Of a DNA stretch of 64,000 nucleotides, positions 24,602 to 34,349 are shown piece by piece. The DNA is from Halobacillus shinanisalinarum (GTDB lineage: Bacteria > Bacillota > Bacilli > Bacillales > Halobacillaceae), in NCBI RefSeq assembly GCF_022919835.1, contig NZ_CP095074.1, positions 2,566,001 through 2,630,000 of the forward strand, in the 5' to 3' direction. The notes beneath the pieces were generated by a model. It searched no databases, was not told the DNA's origin, and saw only the letters and a program-made list of their open reading frames with translations. Made by a program: the position numbers and the translations under genes. Numbering within the stretch: the first letter of the stretch is position 1; every line of letters starts with the position of its first letter.

Positions 24602-25711
24602 ATGCAGATATTATTTACCTCGAAATTAGAAGGGGAAATTAACAGCTTTCAACCCTATCCTTTTCACCAAGCCGTTGAAAGAACAGAAGAATTGGATGCC
24701 AAATGGAAAAAGAAGAATGCTGAGCCTGTTGCCCTTGATTTTATGATCTCTAATGATGAAGGGGACAAATTGTATAATGGGACGTATGTTGTGGGCTCCA
24801 ATGACACGACGAACATCTATGATCATGTATGTCGCAAGCTGGTTAAGCTACCGATGAAGAATGAACAACAAGAAACCGAACGCGATATCCTCCTGCAGAA
24901 CTTAACGTCCCATACACCTATGAGTTATCAGTTAGATGTGACGGAATTACTGAAAGAGGGGGCATCGAGTCAAAAAGGATGGAAATTCTTTAGTAAACGT
25001 CAAAAACTCATGGCCGGTTCTCTAGCGGGCCTTGTAGTTGTGACGATGGTAATATCCATTTCCTTTGTCCTCATGTTAAGGAGTCAATCGCAAGCCATGC
25101 ATCAGCTAAATCAGGAGCTTGCTGAAGTTAAGGCTTCGAAAAGCGTTTATGAAACGGCCTTAACAGGTGATGTAATGGAGGCTATAGAAAAGCTACAGGC
25201 TGAAAAAGAGCGTAGTGATAGCGAACAAGAGGCTCTGGTCTATTTACTATTACAGGAAAAGAACTTTGAAGAAGCCGTCGATATAGCTGGCAAGGAAAAC
25301 CTATCGAACTTAGCTGGCAAAGTGATGCAATTTCATGGCGTCGAAGAACTTCAAAGCTTCCAAAAATCTTTTCCGAGTCCGGTTGGTACTTTCGAAGTCT
25401 CGTATCATACGGAGCATTACGAAAAGGCGATAGTTGTTGAAGATGTAGCCATGACCCCTAGACGATATAAAGAAAAAGGACTGGCTTATCTTAGGCTTGA
25501 TCAGTTGCAGAAAGCAAAGAAGGTGGCCAGTGAAGCAAAAAGTAATGTGCTGAATGAAAAAATCAGCACATATGAACAGCTCGAACAACAACTAACACAA
25601 CTCAACCATCAAATCGAAACAGAGAAACAAGCTGACAATCAGGATCAAGATAAAATAAAGGAGTTAGAAAAACAAAGAAAAGCTTTGCAAAAGGAACAAA
25701 ATAAGATTTAA
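24602..25711 (+). CDS. Single-pass membrane component of the conjugation system
   Basis: 369 residues. A cytoplasmic N-terminal domain of about 130 residues is followed by one transmembrane helix (about 136-158) and a helical, coiled-coil-rich C-terminal part ending in a Lys/Gln-rich stretch. The layout recalls EssB/YukC proteins of type VII secretion, but I cannot claim homology. It sits between the VirB2-like and VirD4-like genes, as expected for a structural part of the channel. Confidence 0.65.
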   Translation: MQILFTSKLEGEINSFQPYPFHQAVERTEELDAKWKKKNAEPVALDFMISNDEGDKLYNGTYVVGSNDTTNIYDHVCRKLVKLPMKNEQQETERDILLQNLTSHTPMSYQLDVTELLKEGASSQKGWKFFSKRQKLMAGSLAGLVVVTMVISISFVLMLRSQSQAMHQLNQELAEVKASKSVYETALTGDVMEAIEKLQAEKERSDSEQEALVYLLLQEKNFEEAVDIAGKENLSNLAGKVMQFHGVEELQSFQKSFPSPVGTFEVSYHTEHYEKAIVVEDVAMTPRRYKEKGLAYLRLDQLQKAKKVASEAKSNVLNEKISTYEQLEQQLTQLNHQIETEKQADNQDQDKIKELEKQRKALQKEQNKI

Positions 25712-25725
25712 GGGGGCGATTCATC

Positions 25726-28248
25726 TTGAAATCGTTCATCGCTCAAAGGCAGGTGCTTATTCCACTAAGCATCTGTTTTTTTATGGCGATCATGTTTGCA
25801 GCAACCTTTATTCTAAATGTAGGGTTAGCGATATGGGCTACGGCTCAAACGTTTCCAGAGTTTAGTCAACCACTTGTGTTTAGAGCAATGTATCTCACTG
25901 ATTTTCACGTTAGAGAATATCCTTTGTTTTATGGGATGGCAGCCGTGAGTGGATTACTCGGTGTCGTATACATGATCTATAAGATTCGAAGTAACTTTAA
26001 ACAGATTGGAACGGATGAAAAGGGCTCCCAGCGTTTTGCGACCCGAAAGGAAATTCAACAACAATACAAAGTGATACCAGACCGGACGCAAACCTACCCA
26101 GGGCAAGGCGGTCCTGTGTTAGCCCGAAAAGGAAGTAGCGCCTATATTGATCCATCTCCCGTGAATAATCTGATAATCGGGACAACGCGTAGTGGGAAGG
26201 GGCAAACCTATGTCATTCCTACCATCGATGCTTATTCTCGCGCAGAAGATCAGCCCTCCTTAGTCATCAATGATCCCAAAGGAGAACTTTTCGCCTCAAG
26301 CCGTGAAACGCTTGAAAATCGAGGTTATGAGGTTGAAGTGCTGAACTTGATGAACCCGATGCAAAGCATGAGCTTTAATTTGTTAGAACTCGTTAAACAA
26401 TCCTATTTGGATGGTGATTATTCTACAGCTCAAACGCTCTGTGAAACGATCACCCATATGTTATATCACAATCCCCAAGCGAAAGAGCCCATGTGGGATG
26501 ATTCCGCAAAGTCCCTTGTTAATGCGATGATCCTTGCGATCACGGAAAAAAGTATTGCCGAAGGAACCGAAGAAAAAATCACGATGTACACTGTGGCCAA
26601 TATGCTTTCTGAACTGGGTACGAAAAACGAAGACGATGAAAACGGCCAAGAATTTAACGCACTGGATCAATATTTTCAAGAGTTACCACAGGCGCATGTG
26701 GCCAAAGAACAGTATGCGACGAGTAACTTTTCCAAAGGGAATACACGATCCAGTATCTTTACCACTGCGATGAATGGCTTAACGAAATTTACGATGAGTG
26801 AGACAGCCAAGATGACAGCGAAAAACTCATTAGATTTGAAGAAGGTCGGCTTTGGTCAATCGATAAAAGGCCAAGGCACATCGTTCTCCAAAGTGTATGT
26901 CACGTTTCCTGATGGCGTCACTGAGGTTAATCAGTCTGGAGAGAGTGGCACCTGGACAATTAACTTCTCGTCGAAGTTGAAATCAGGAGACATCCTTACG
27001 GTGAAGCAAGATCAAGATCCCTTATCTGATGAACAAAAACAAACCAATAGGCAACAAGTAGAAGAAAGTAGTAAGCTCACAGTCCAAGTAGACTCCATAG
27101 ATAAGGAATCCGGGGAGGTTCATTTTTCCTTCCCCTCTGGTTCTGTTAATAGCCTAACGGTCGGTCAAATTAGTTATTTTACAAAACCGATTGCGATTTT
27201 CATGGTCACCCCGGATTACGACACATCAACGCACGCAATTCCATCGATTTTTGTCAGTCAACTGTATTACGTGTTATCAAAAAACGCGTCGATTGCCAAA
27301 GGGCAGAAATGTTTGCGTGAAGTCGTGTTTGTGTTAGATGAGTATGGAAATATGCCGGCTATTGCGGATATGCCAAATAAAATTACGGTCTGCCTGGGAC
27401 GAAACATTCGGTTTCATCTCGTCATTCAGTCCTACGCTCAATTAAAGGATCTGTATGGGGAAGATGGACAAGCCACGATCCGGGGGAACTGTGGGAACGA
27501 GATCTATATTTTAAGTGCAGATTATGACTCCGCCTCTTATTTTTCTTCCAAACTCGGTAAGCAAACGCTTAACACGCAAACGCGGTCAGGAACGACCTTT
27601 TCACTCGATAAATCCAAAACGGAGAGTACCGAAGGACGGGACCTCCTAACGGCCAATGAACTGCAGGAGTTAGAAGAAGGGGACACCGTGGTCCGTCGCG
27701 TATTGAAACGGCGGGATAAGAGAGGACGGAAAATACGCGCTTTTCCTATTTACAACACCGGCAAACACAGTATGAAATATGCGCATACGTATTTGGGGCA
27801 GGATTTTGATACGAGTAAGGCGATAACGGAAGAAGAAATTGATACACCGCATCGAGATGTTCAACCGCAGGACTTAGTGGTCGATTTTACCTCTAAACCT
27901 AAAACTGAAATGGAAAGACAAACCAACAGACGATGGGAGATCTCAAAAGAGGATAAAAACAAACACCAACCATTTCACAAAGAAGCATGGAAACAACAAA
28001 AGGTCGGTCAGTTTTTCGATTCTATGACTCTAAATATGATTCAAAAGCATGTCGCCCCTCCGTTAGATCATGACGAGGAAGAGATGAACAAAGAACCATT
28101 GGAGGCTTTTCTATACAATCTGAAAATGCTGGGAGAAGGCCAAGAAATTAGCCGACAAGTGTATGATCATATTCGTAAACAGATCGATAAATCATGTCAG
28201 GAAAAAGAATCAACGGAACCTGAGCAAAGAGAAAAAGTTGAACTATAA
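25726..28248 (+). CDS. VirD4/TraG-type coupling protein with an inserted Ig-like domain
   Basis: An 840-residue conjugative coupling ATPase. Two N-terminal transmembrane segments (about 10-38 and 65-86) are followed by Walker A GTTRSGKGQT near residue 151 and Walker B VVFVLDEYGNMP near residue 536. Between them, about residues 382-482, lies a beta-rich stretch with KVYVTFPDGVTE and SGTWTINFSSKLKSGDILTV, which looks like a bacterial Ig-like repeat and is not part of the usual ATPase core. The C terminus is charged. The protein recruits the relaxase-DNA complex to the channel. TTG at 25726 follows AGGGGGCGA. Confidence 0.92.
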   Translation: MKSFIAQRQVLIPLSICFFMAIMFAATFILNVGLAIWATAQTFPEFSQPLVFRAMYLTDFHVREYPLFYGMAAVSGLLGVVYMIYKIRSNFKQIGTDEKGSQRFATRKEIQQQYKVIPDRTQTYPGQGGPVLARKGSSAYIDPSPVNNLIIGTTRSGKGQTYVIPTIDAYSRAEDQPSLVINDPKGELFASSRETLENRGYEVEVLNLMNPMQSMSFNLLELVKQSYLDGDYSTAQTLCETITHMLYHNPQAKEPMWDDSAKSLVNAMILAITEKSIAEGTEEKITMYTVANMLSELGTKNEDDENGQEFNALDQYFQELPQAHVAKEQYATSNFSKGNTRSSIFTTAMNGLTKFTMSETAKMTAKNSLDLKKVGFGQSIKGQGTSFSKVYVTFPDGVTEVNQSGESGTWTINFSSKLKSGDILTVKQDQDPLSDEQKQTNRQQVEESSKLTVQVDSIDKESGEVHFSFPSGSVNSLTVGQISYFTKPIAIFMVTPDYDTSTHAIPSIFVSQLYYVLSKNASIAKGQKCLREVVFVLDEYGNMPAIADMPNKITVCLGRNIRFHLVIQSYAQLKDLYGEDGQATIRGNCGNEIYILSADYDSASYFSSKLGKQTLNTQTRSGTTFSLDKSKTESTEGRDLLTANELQELEEGDTVVRRVLKRRDKRGRKIRAFPIYNTGKHSMKYAHTYLGQDFDTSKAITEEEIDTPHRDVQPQDLVVDFTSKPKTEMERQTNRRWEISKEDKNKHQPFHKEAWKQQKVGQFFDSMTLNMIQKHVAPPLDHDEEEMNKEPLEAFLYNLKMLGEGQEISRQVYDHIRKQIDKSCQEKESTEPEQREKVEL

Positions 28249-28267
28249 CTTGAAAAGGAGATTTGAT

Positions 28268-28456
28268 ATGTCGCAAACACTAGAGCAAGTCATGGATACC
28301 TACAAAGCCGATATTGAAGAGGGGGAAGAAGTAATTATTACGTTGCATGATGCGGTTGTTAAATTATTTGAAGGCAAGGAGACGCCGGTGGTTGTGGTGA
28401 TTGAACCGACGACAGACCATATGAATACCACTCTTGTTGCTTTCTTAGATCAATGA
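28268..28456 (+). CDS. Small acidic protein of the transfer cluster
   Basis: 62 residues starting at ATG 28268 after AAAAGGAG; a longer frame overlaps the coupling protein gene. It is acidic, with two predicted strands near VIITLHDAVVKLFEG and VVVVIEPTTDH. No family is recognised. It is tightly packed between the VirD4-like and VirB6-like genes. Confidence 0.6.
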   Translation: MSQTLEQVMDTYKADIEEGEEVIITLHDAVVKLFEGKETPVVVVIEPTTDHMNTTLVAFLDQ

Positions 28457-28471
28457 GGGAGGAGTGAGCCA

Positions 28472-30313
28472 ATGTCGGATGAAGAACTATTAGAGAAACT
28501 CCTCCAATTTTCAGAAGTCCTCCATACCAACAACATTTTTAGTTCTGGGCTCCGAATCATGGGGTGGGGGATCATCCTTTTCCTGAAAATGATTGTAGAT
28601 AGCCTTGAAGGTATGGTGGACAGTGTCCTCACATTGACAGATTTCTTTCGTAGTGAAGCTGTACAATCTTTTCTAGAAACGATTCAACCGGTTCTCTATA
28701 TTTTGTTAGCCTTTTCGCTTGCTATGATTGGGTTTCGGTTGATTTTCAATAAAGAGAAAAATCGGGCAGAAATCCCGATGAATATTTTTATCTCGATCAT
28801 GACGATATCCCTTTTAACATTTGGGATGGCGCAAGTCGATGAATTTACTGGACATGCGATCGATGTTGCTCAGGTTGAGCAAGAATCCTTTACGATTTCG
28901 GACCGCGTGATGATGGACTACATTACAGACATTGCAGTCTATGATGAAACGGGGTGGAAAACGCCAGATGTGGAAAACCGACATCACGTCAGCCCAAATA
29001 ACATAGACAAAATTTCTATTAATGAGACGATAACAAGGGAATTTGAAAAAGCAAATGGTGAACAATTATCGGAACAAGGGAAAAAAATAGTTATGAATAA
29101 AGTTGGTTTGGAATCGAACGGCGAAGAAGGGATAGTTGAATTAGGTAAGAGCAGTCTATTTGACTTTCTCCCCGAACATTATTATCGCTGGGATGTAGAA
29201 TGGTTTACCGCGATAGTGACGCTCGGGGTCATGGCCTTTACGATGGTCTTGATTTCGATTAAGGTTGCGAAATTATGTTTCGAACTTGGATTTAATCATA
29301 TTGTGGCGCTTATTATGGCTTATGCTGATATTTCTACCGGTCAGCGATTGAAGGCGATTATTAAAAACATTGGCAGCATTTTTGCCTCGCTTATTATGAT
29401 CTTCTTGAGTTTGCGTGTGTATATGTATTACACGACCTTTATCGGTGAGAACTTAGAAGGTATGGCTTATCTGATTGCTCTTGTGGCCGGTAGTTTAGCT
29501 GTGATCGATGGACCAAACATCGTCCAAAAACTCTTTGGCATCGATGCTGGACTTAAAAATGCTTGGCATGTAGCTATGGGTGGTTACTTGGCTTCTAAAA
29601 CGGTTGGTCCGCCAGCGAAGAAAGCTGTCGGGGCAGTGGCTAGTGGAGGAACAAGTGCGGTGATGAATACGGGGGCTGGGGCAGCTGGAGCCATTGCAGG
29701 TATGGCTGGCGGTAAAGGTAAAGGCTCCCCTCAGAATGCGCAAAAGCCTAGCTCGACTCAAAGGAATACAGACAAAGAAACTGGTGGCAAACAAGATCAA
29801 CAGTCTGGAATCATGAAGCCTATTAAAGATTCGGAGGAATCCATTCAGACCGCACAACATGCAAGTACCCAGGTGCAACAACCAGGGGGAGCTTCTTCCG
29901 TTCATGAAGAAATGCGCGAAGAAAAGAGAAAAGAACAATCACCGAATGTTAGCCCGAAACCTCATTTACATGAGGAAATGAAACAAAGTAATCGACAAGT
30001 AGCTGCTTCCATGGAGGCTAAGGAGCCGACAGCCCACAGCTCGACTACTGTTCCGTTCGATCAAAAGGGGCAAGAAGCCCAACAAGTAACACAGGGAGAC
30101 CAATCGAAAGCCCCAACTAGTACTGATGATATTCCCCTGCCAAATCAGTACCGAACCGAACAGCGCACGATGGGGCAATATATGAAAGATCAGCTCAGGG
30201 ATCGATTTAACAACCATCACAAGGTTCAGGGGGCGAAACGCACCTATAACCTATCGCGCAATACAACAGAAAAATGGAGACGTAACATTCAAAAACGCGA
30301 ACGAGGCTCTTAA
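28472..30313 (+). CDS. Polytopic conjugation membrane protein (VirB6/TrbL-like, pLS20 p028 type)
   Basis: 613 residues. About eight hydrophobic segments lie between residues 25 and 380, with an extracellular loop of about 100 residues near 125-235. The C-terminal 220 residues are hydrophilic, Gln/Lys-rich and probably disordered. The N-terminal pattern (GLRIMGWGIILFLKMIVD, then LYILLAFSLAMIGFRLIF) is of the pLS20 p028 conjugation transmembrane family. It would form the inner-membrane pore of the type IV secretion system. Confidence 0.85.
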   Translation: MSDEELLEKLLQFSEVLHTNNIFSSGLRIMGWGIILFLKMIVDSLEGMVDSVLTLTDFFRSEAVQSFLETIQPVLYILLAFSLAMIGFRLIFNKEKNRAEIPMNIFISIMTISLLTFGMAQVDEFTGHAIDVAQVEQESFTISDRVMMDYITDIAVYDETGWKTPDVENRHHVSPNNIDKISINETITREFEKANGEQLSEQGKKIVMNKVGLESNGEEGIVELGKSSLFDFLPEHYYRWDVEWFTAIVTLGVMAFTMVLISIKVAKLCFELGFNHIVALIMAYADISTGQRLKAIIKNIGSIFASLIMIFLSLRVYMYYTTFIGENLEGMAYLIALVAGSLAVIDGPNIVQKLFGIDAGLKNAWHVAMGGYLASKTVGPPAKKAVGAVASGGTSAVMNTGAGAAGAIAGMAGGKGKGSPQNAQKPSSTQRNTDKETGGKQDQQSGIMKPIKDSEESIQTAQHASTQVQQPGGASSVHEEMREEKRKEQSPNVSPKPHLHEEMKQSNRQVAASMEAKEPTAHSSTTVPFDQKGQEAQQVTQGDQSKAPTSTDDIPLPNQYRTEQRTMGQYMKDQLRDRFNNHHKVQGAKRTYNLSRNTTEKWRRNIQKRERGS

Positions 30314-30351
30314 CCTTGTTGGCGTTTTTGTTTTGGAAAGGAGAAGATACG

Positions 30352-30654
30352 TTGCATTATAAAATTCCTTCTGAAATCGGAAGCGAACTAAAAATCAACC
30401 GTCTGTTTTACCTGACGGACTTACTTGTCGTGTTAATTCTTGGAGGTGTCGGCTTTACCTTGCGTTATGTCGTGCATCCCTCTTTCATTTGGTATTACGC
30501 GACCTTTTGGATCATCTTGATGATGACCTGGCTTGTCCGGCCCAAATCAAACCCGAAAATGCGTATGGTGAAAGCCTTGGGATTAGCTGTGTTTCGGGAT
30601 CGTATCACCTATTGTTCTATGGATACAGAAGAAAAAGAGAAAGGGGAGTCCTAA
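30352..30654 (+). CDS. VirB3/PrgI-like conjugation membrane protein (DUF5592-like)
   Basis: 100 residues starting with TTG at 30352 after AAAGGAG. Two transmembrane segments (about 20-42 and 46-66) follow a basic N terminus, and the end is acidic. The size, the position just before the VirB4-like genes and the pattern IPSEIGSELKINRLFYLTDL fit DUF5592/PrgI-type proteins that take the VirB3 place. A longer reading from 30316 has no ribosome binding site. Confidence 0.75.
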   Translation: MHYKIPSEIGSELKINRLFYLTDLLVVLILGGVGFTLRYVVHPSFIWYYATFWIILMMTWLVRPKSNPKMRMVKALGLAVFRDRITYCSMDTEEKEKGES

Positions 30655-31290
30655 ATGACCTTCTCTGAAGAGCATGAAGAACAGCAAGCTCTTTTCGATG
30701 AACAGCCTTTTAAGAAACGAAAAAAGAAATACAAAGGATCAAAGCCTCAGAAGAAGAAGCGATCAAAGGCCAAAGCGTCTATCGCTGAAATTATACCGAT
30801 TCGGGACATGACAGATGATGGGGCTTTTCAAATTCAAGAGGATGAAGGTTATATGGATATGATGCAGCTGCAAAGCAAGGATATCTATTCCCCTTCTATG
30901 GATGAAACGGAATACGACATCATGATGATGGCCAAGTTTTTTCAATCCTACGCTGCCGACATCAAAATTGTGTCGATGAACTTCCCCGTTGATATGCAAC
31001 GACAGCTTGATGCAGTGGATCGAAGGATAAAAAAGAATACTTCTCCCTTATATGAACGTTTTCTCTTGAGGAAACGCGAAGAATTAGGCTTCTTAGAACA
31101 ACACCGAACAAATCGGGAGTTCTATTTATTTATCTACGCCTCAAGCCTAAAGCAGTTAACAGAATACCGGAATAACTGTCAACGTTATCTGGGGCGGGTG
31201 GCTCCATTACTTCCTTTAACCGAAGAGAAGAAAATTGATTTGCTTTATAAACTCTACAACCAAAATTCCAAACTTGAAAAAAGGGGGTAG
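30655..31290 (+). CDS. VirB4 N-terminal domain as a separate protein
   Basis: 211 residues. The first 45 residues are very basic (KKRKKKYKGSKPQKKKR), and the rest (SIAEIIPIRDMTDDGAF; FFQSYAADIKIVSMNFPVD) matches the N-terminal, non-ATPase domain of TraE/VirB4-type proteins. The ATPase itself follows 5 bases later as its own gene. It overlaps no other gene and starts one base after the previous stop. Confidence 0.72.
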   Translation: MTFSEEHEEQQALFDEQPFKKRKKKYKGSKPQKKKRSKAKASIAEIIPIRDMTDDGAFQIQEDEGYMDMMQLQSKDIYSPSMDETEYDIMMMAKFFQSYAADIKIVSMNFPVDMQRQLDAVDRRIKKNTSPLYERFLLRKREELGFLEQHRTNREFYLFIYASSLKQLTEYRNNCQRYLGRVAPLLPLTEEKKIDLLYKLYNQNSKLEKRG

Positions 31291-31295
31291 AAGTC

Positions 31296-33218
31296 ATGTT
31301 TAGATTTTTGCAATCTAAAACAGACCAAGAACAAACAATGTCTAAGGGTTACAATCCGTACCTACTAGCCCATATCCAACCTCAAGGAGGGATCAACTTC
31401 CAGGAGTCTTATATTCGAAAGGGGGATGGCTATGAGGCAGGTGTTCATGTATATGCCTTTCCCAAAAATGTATCGGACTTCTGGCTAGAGCCGATCTTCA
31501 ATATGGAGAATGTGATTACAACTATGGATATTGTGTCGGACGACCGATACAAAATTCGCGATGGGTTAAATAAAGGGATGGCTGAACAAAGCTCACGAAT
31601 CATCAATGAAAAGGACAATGCTGGTATCATCGAGGCCCAAAACAATTACGACGATTTACGAGAACTCTACAATCAGGTGTCAGAACAAGGGGAAATTGTA
31701 AAGCGTGTGCATCTCCGCCATTACGTAAGTGCCCCAACAAAGGTTGAATTAGAGGATAAAGTGAAGGCCGTTCTATCAATCTTGCAAGATGAGAATTTTC
31801 GGGGATCCATTTTCTTAAATGAACAAGAGTACGAATGGAAAGCTCTTCTTTCAAGTTATGACGACCAGTCCACGTATCGTAACAAACGGGAAGGTCAACC
31901 TATCCCAGCGTTAGGATTAGCTGGTGGTTTTCCTTTTCACTTTACGAGTTTACATGACCCTTACGGAACGTTTTATGGAACAACATTGACCGGTGGTAAC
32001 GTCGTATTTGATTTGTTTCACCGTGATAACCAGCGCAAAAGTTATAACGGTGTCATGGTAGGGGCCATGGGTGCTGGGAAGTCAACTACACTCAAGAAAA
32101 TCATGCTGGATAATGCCATTAAAGGATATAAAGTAAGAACCTTCGACGTGACCGGCGAATTTGCGGAACTAACGGAAGCTTTGGGAGGAAAACAAATTGC
32201 CTTAGACGGGTCGGATGGAGTGATTAATCCATTACAGGTATATCGTACGGCTGAAGATGAAACGACATCATTTACACAGCACTTATCCAAACTGACGACG
32301 TTCTATAAGTTTTTGGCCCCGGAAGCCAATGATAGTGAACTAAAAGAGTATGAGAATCTATTAAGGCAACTCTATGAAACTACTGGACTTTGGAACGAGG
32401 ATGGGAGTTCAAACATCACACAGCGACCGGTCCATCTTTATCCGATCTTTTCTGATTTCCTTGCTTTTATTGAAGATCAATTATATGAGGACATTAGCGA
32501 AGGGAAGCAATGGGAACAGGTGAGTCCAGAACGAAAAAGACGTCTCGAAAGCATTGAGTTAAATATCCGTAATCTTGTCGAAACGTACGCTCACTTGTTC
32601 AATGGTACCTCTACCGTTGAACATTTTAATGAACAACAAGTCGTTACCTTCACGCTACGCGGTTTATCACAAATGCGTGCGGAGGTCTTTCAGGCTCAAT
32701 TGTTTAACGTGTTGAATCTCCTTTGGGATTCGATGCTTACGAATGGCGCCCCTCAGTTTGAGGCATACAACCGGGGGGAGCTGGCCTTTGAAGATGCAGT
32801 TCGTTATTTGATTTTAATGGACGAAGCACATCACATCATTAATACGAAAAAGAAAAGTGAAAGTGCTCTTGAATTTCTCACGAAATTTAGCCGTGAGGCG
32901 AGAAAATATTTTGGCAGTTTGTTGTATGCGAGTCACACGATTCGCGACTTTGTGCCGGAGGGATCTGATCAAAGCATGGTAGAAGAGATTAAGAAGCTCT
33001 TCGAACTAACACAATACAAAATTATTATGCAGCAGGATAGCAATAACTTGGATATGATGCAGCAAATCTTCGCCGGCCAATTAAGCCAGAGTGAGTTGCA
33101 TGATATTCCGTATTTGCAGACAGGAGATACGATGCTGAGTATCCGAGCCGTTGAAAATATTCGCTTTAACGTAGAGGTATCGGATGAGGAGCTCGCTTTA
33201 TTCGGAGGAGGTGCTTAA
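31296..33218 (+). CDS. VirB4-type conjugation ATPase
   Basis: 640 residues. Walker A GAMGAGKST near residue 254 and Walker B YLILMDEAHHI near residue 505 mark a VirB4/TraC-type ATPase, with FSREARKYFGSLLYASHTI as the conserved motif after Walker B. Its N-terminal domain looks shortened, in line with the separate gene upstream. It powers substrate transfer or pilus assembly at the inner face of the membrane. Confidence 0.93.
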   Translation: MFRFLQSKTDQEQTMSKGYNPYLLAHIQPQGGINFQESYIRKGDGYEAGVHVYAFPKNVSDFWLEPIFNMENVITTMDIVSDDRYKIRDGLNKGMAEQSSRIINEKDNAGIIEAQNNYDDLRELYNQVSEQGEIVKRVHLRHYVSAPTKVELEDKVKAVLSILQDENFRGSIFLNEQEYEWKALLSSYDDQSTYRNKREGQPIPALGLAGGFPFHFTSLHDPYGTFYGTTLTGGNVVFDLFHRDNQRKSYNGVMVGAMGAGKSTTLKKIMLDNAIKGYKVRTFDVTGEFAELTEALGGKQIALDGSDGVINPLQVYRTAEDETTSFTQHLSKLTTFYKFLAPEANDSELKEYENLLRQLYETTGLWNEDGSSNITQRPVHLYPIFSDFLAFIEDQLYEDISEGKQWEQVSPERKRRLESIELNIRNLVETYAHLFNGTSTVEHFNEQQVVTFTLRGLSQMRAEVFQAQLFNVLNLLWDSMLTNGAPQFEAYNRGELAFEDAVRYLILMDEAHHIINTKKKSESALEFLTKFSREARKYFGSLLYASHTIRDFVPEGSDQSMVEEIKKLFELTQYKIIMQQDSNNLDMMQQIFAGQLSQSELHDIPYLQTGDTMLSIRAVENIRFNVEVSDEELALFGGGA

Positions 33219-33221
33219 CTA

Positions 33222-34322
33222 ATGCCTTGGCCTTTAGTACTGGGGCTTATACCTCGAAAAGTTTGGCTCTGGTTAATTGGTTTTATAACAGCTCTGTTCC
33301 TCCTTCAAATGGTTTTATATGCTTCAGCTCTCGCCACATTAATCGGCTATCAAAAGAGTAGTGAAAGTGAAGATGTTCAATCGGTCGACGTGGTGAATGG
33401 AACCGCACAGGTTTCAGCAGCTGTGGAGCGTTACCGCCCTTTATTTGAAAAATATGCGGCCAAGTATGGGGTATCCGATTACGTGGAGCTGTTACTGGCC
33501 AAGACGATGCAAGAGTCAGGTGGGAAACTTGATGATGTGATGCAGGCCAGTGAATCCCTAGGCTTACCACCAAATACGATTGATGACCCCGAACGAAGTA
33601 TTAAGGTCGGGGTTCAATATTTTGCAGATATGTTAGAGAAAGCTGGCGGTGATGTGAAGTTAGCCCTTCAAGCGTATAACTTTGGAGGAGGATTTATTGA
33701 TTACGTTAAAGAGCACAATCACGGGGAGTACAGCAAGGGCATAGCGATTGAATTTTCTCAGATGAAATACCAAGAGTTGAAGCATACAGGCATGTATTCA
33801 TGTATTACTCCGGAGGCAGCTGCCCTTCAAGCTTGTTACGGCGATATTGGGTATGTAGAAGCTGTTTTAAGTTACCTGAAAGGAGGAGTTGTTGAAGGAG
33901 ATGTCCGACCATCGGGAGATTGGGTTCTGCCGATTGCAGGAGCATTAAAACAGACCTCAGATTACGGGATGCGGAAGGATCCTTTCAATGGAACATCGAC
34001 GATGCACCGGGGGATGGACTTTGCATGTACGAACGCAGTGACCCCAATCCAAAGCGTTGAAAACGGTCAAGTGGTAAGAGTCAGTAATGGAGGAACGGGG
34101 TACGGAAACAGCGTGATTATCAAACACGAAGATGGCTTATTTAGTCACTATGCGCATCTTTATTCTGTGGATGTAGATCAAGGGGAGGTTGTTCAAAAAA
34201 GTGAAGAAATAGGGACGTGTGGGACCACTGGAAACTCGACTGGACCTCACCTGCACTTTGAGGTATTAACGAAAAATCAGTATCGAACCGATGTGGATCC
34301 GGCTCCATACCTTGATCTGTAA
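33222..34322 (+). CDS. Bifunctional cell-wall hydrolase (lysozyme-like plus M23 peptidase)
   Basis: 366 residues. One transmembrane segment (about 12-38) anchors it. Residues 65-185 form a lysozyme-like transglycosylase domain (LLLAKTMQESGG gives the catalytic Glu; LALQAYNFGGGFIDYV follows). Residues 235-362 form an M23 zinc peptidase with HRGMD and GPHLHFEV. It is the VirB1-like enzyme that opens the peptidoglycan for the conjugation channel, comparable in role to CwlT of ICEBs1. Confidence 0.93.
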   Translation: MPWPLVLGLIPRKVWLWLIGFITALFLLQMVLYASALATLIGYQKSSESEDVQSVDVVNGTAQVSAAVERYRPLFEKYAAKYGVSDYVELLLAKTMQESGGKLDDVMQASESLGLPPNTIDDPERSIKVGVQYFADMLEKAGGDVKLALQAYNFGGGFIDYVKEHNHGEYSKGIAIEFSQMKYQELKHTGMYSCITPEAAALQACYGDIGYVEAVLSYLKGGVVEGDVRPSGDWVLPIAGALKQTSDYGMRKDPFNGTSTMHRGMDFACTNAVTPIQSVENGQVVRVSNGGTGYGNSVIIKHEDGLFSHYAHLYSVDVDQGEVVQKSEEIGTCGTTGNSTGPHLHFEVLTKNQYRTDVDPAPYLDL

Positions 34323-34349
34323 ACAAGTTGTGTACAGGGAGGGATATGA

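Noticed and set aside
24602..25711. Calling this protein EssB/YukC of a type VII secretion system
   Set aside because: Only the layout agrees (soluble domain, one membrane helix, helical tail). No WXG100, EccC or other type VII gene is present, and the context is conjugative.
32042..32290. Antisense ORFs inside the VirB4, VirD4 and aldehyde dehydrogenase genes
   Set aside because: They are shadows of well-supported genes, without ribosome binding sites or recognisable domains.
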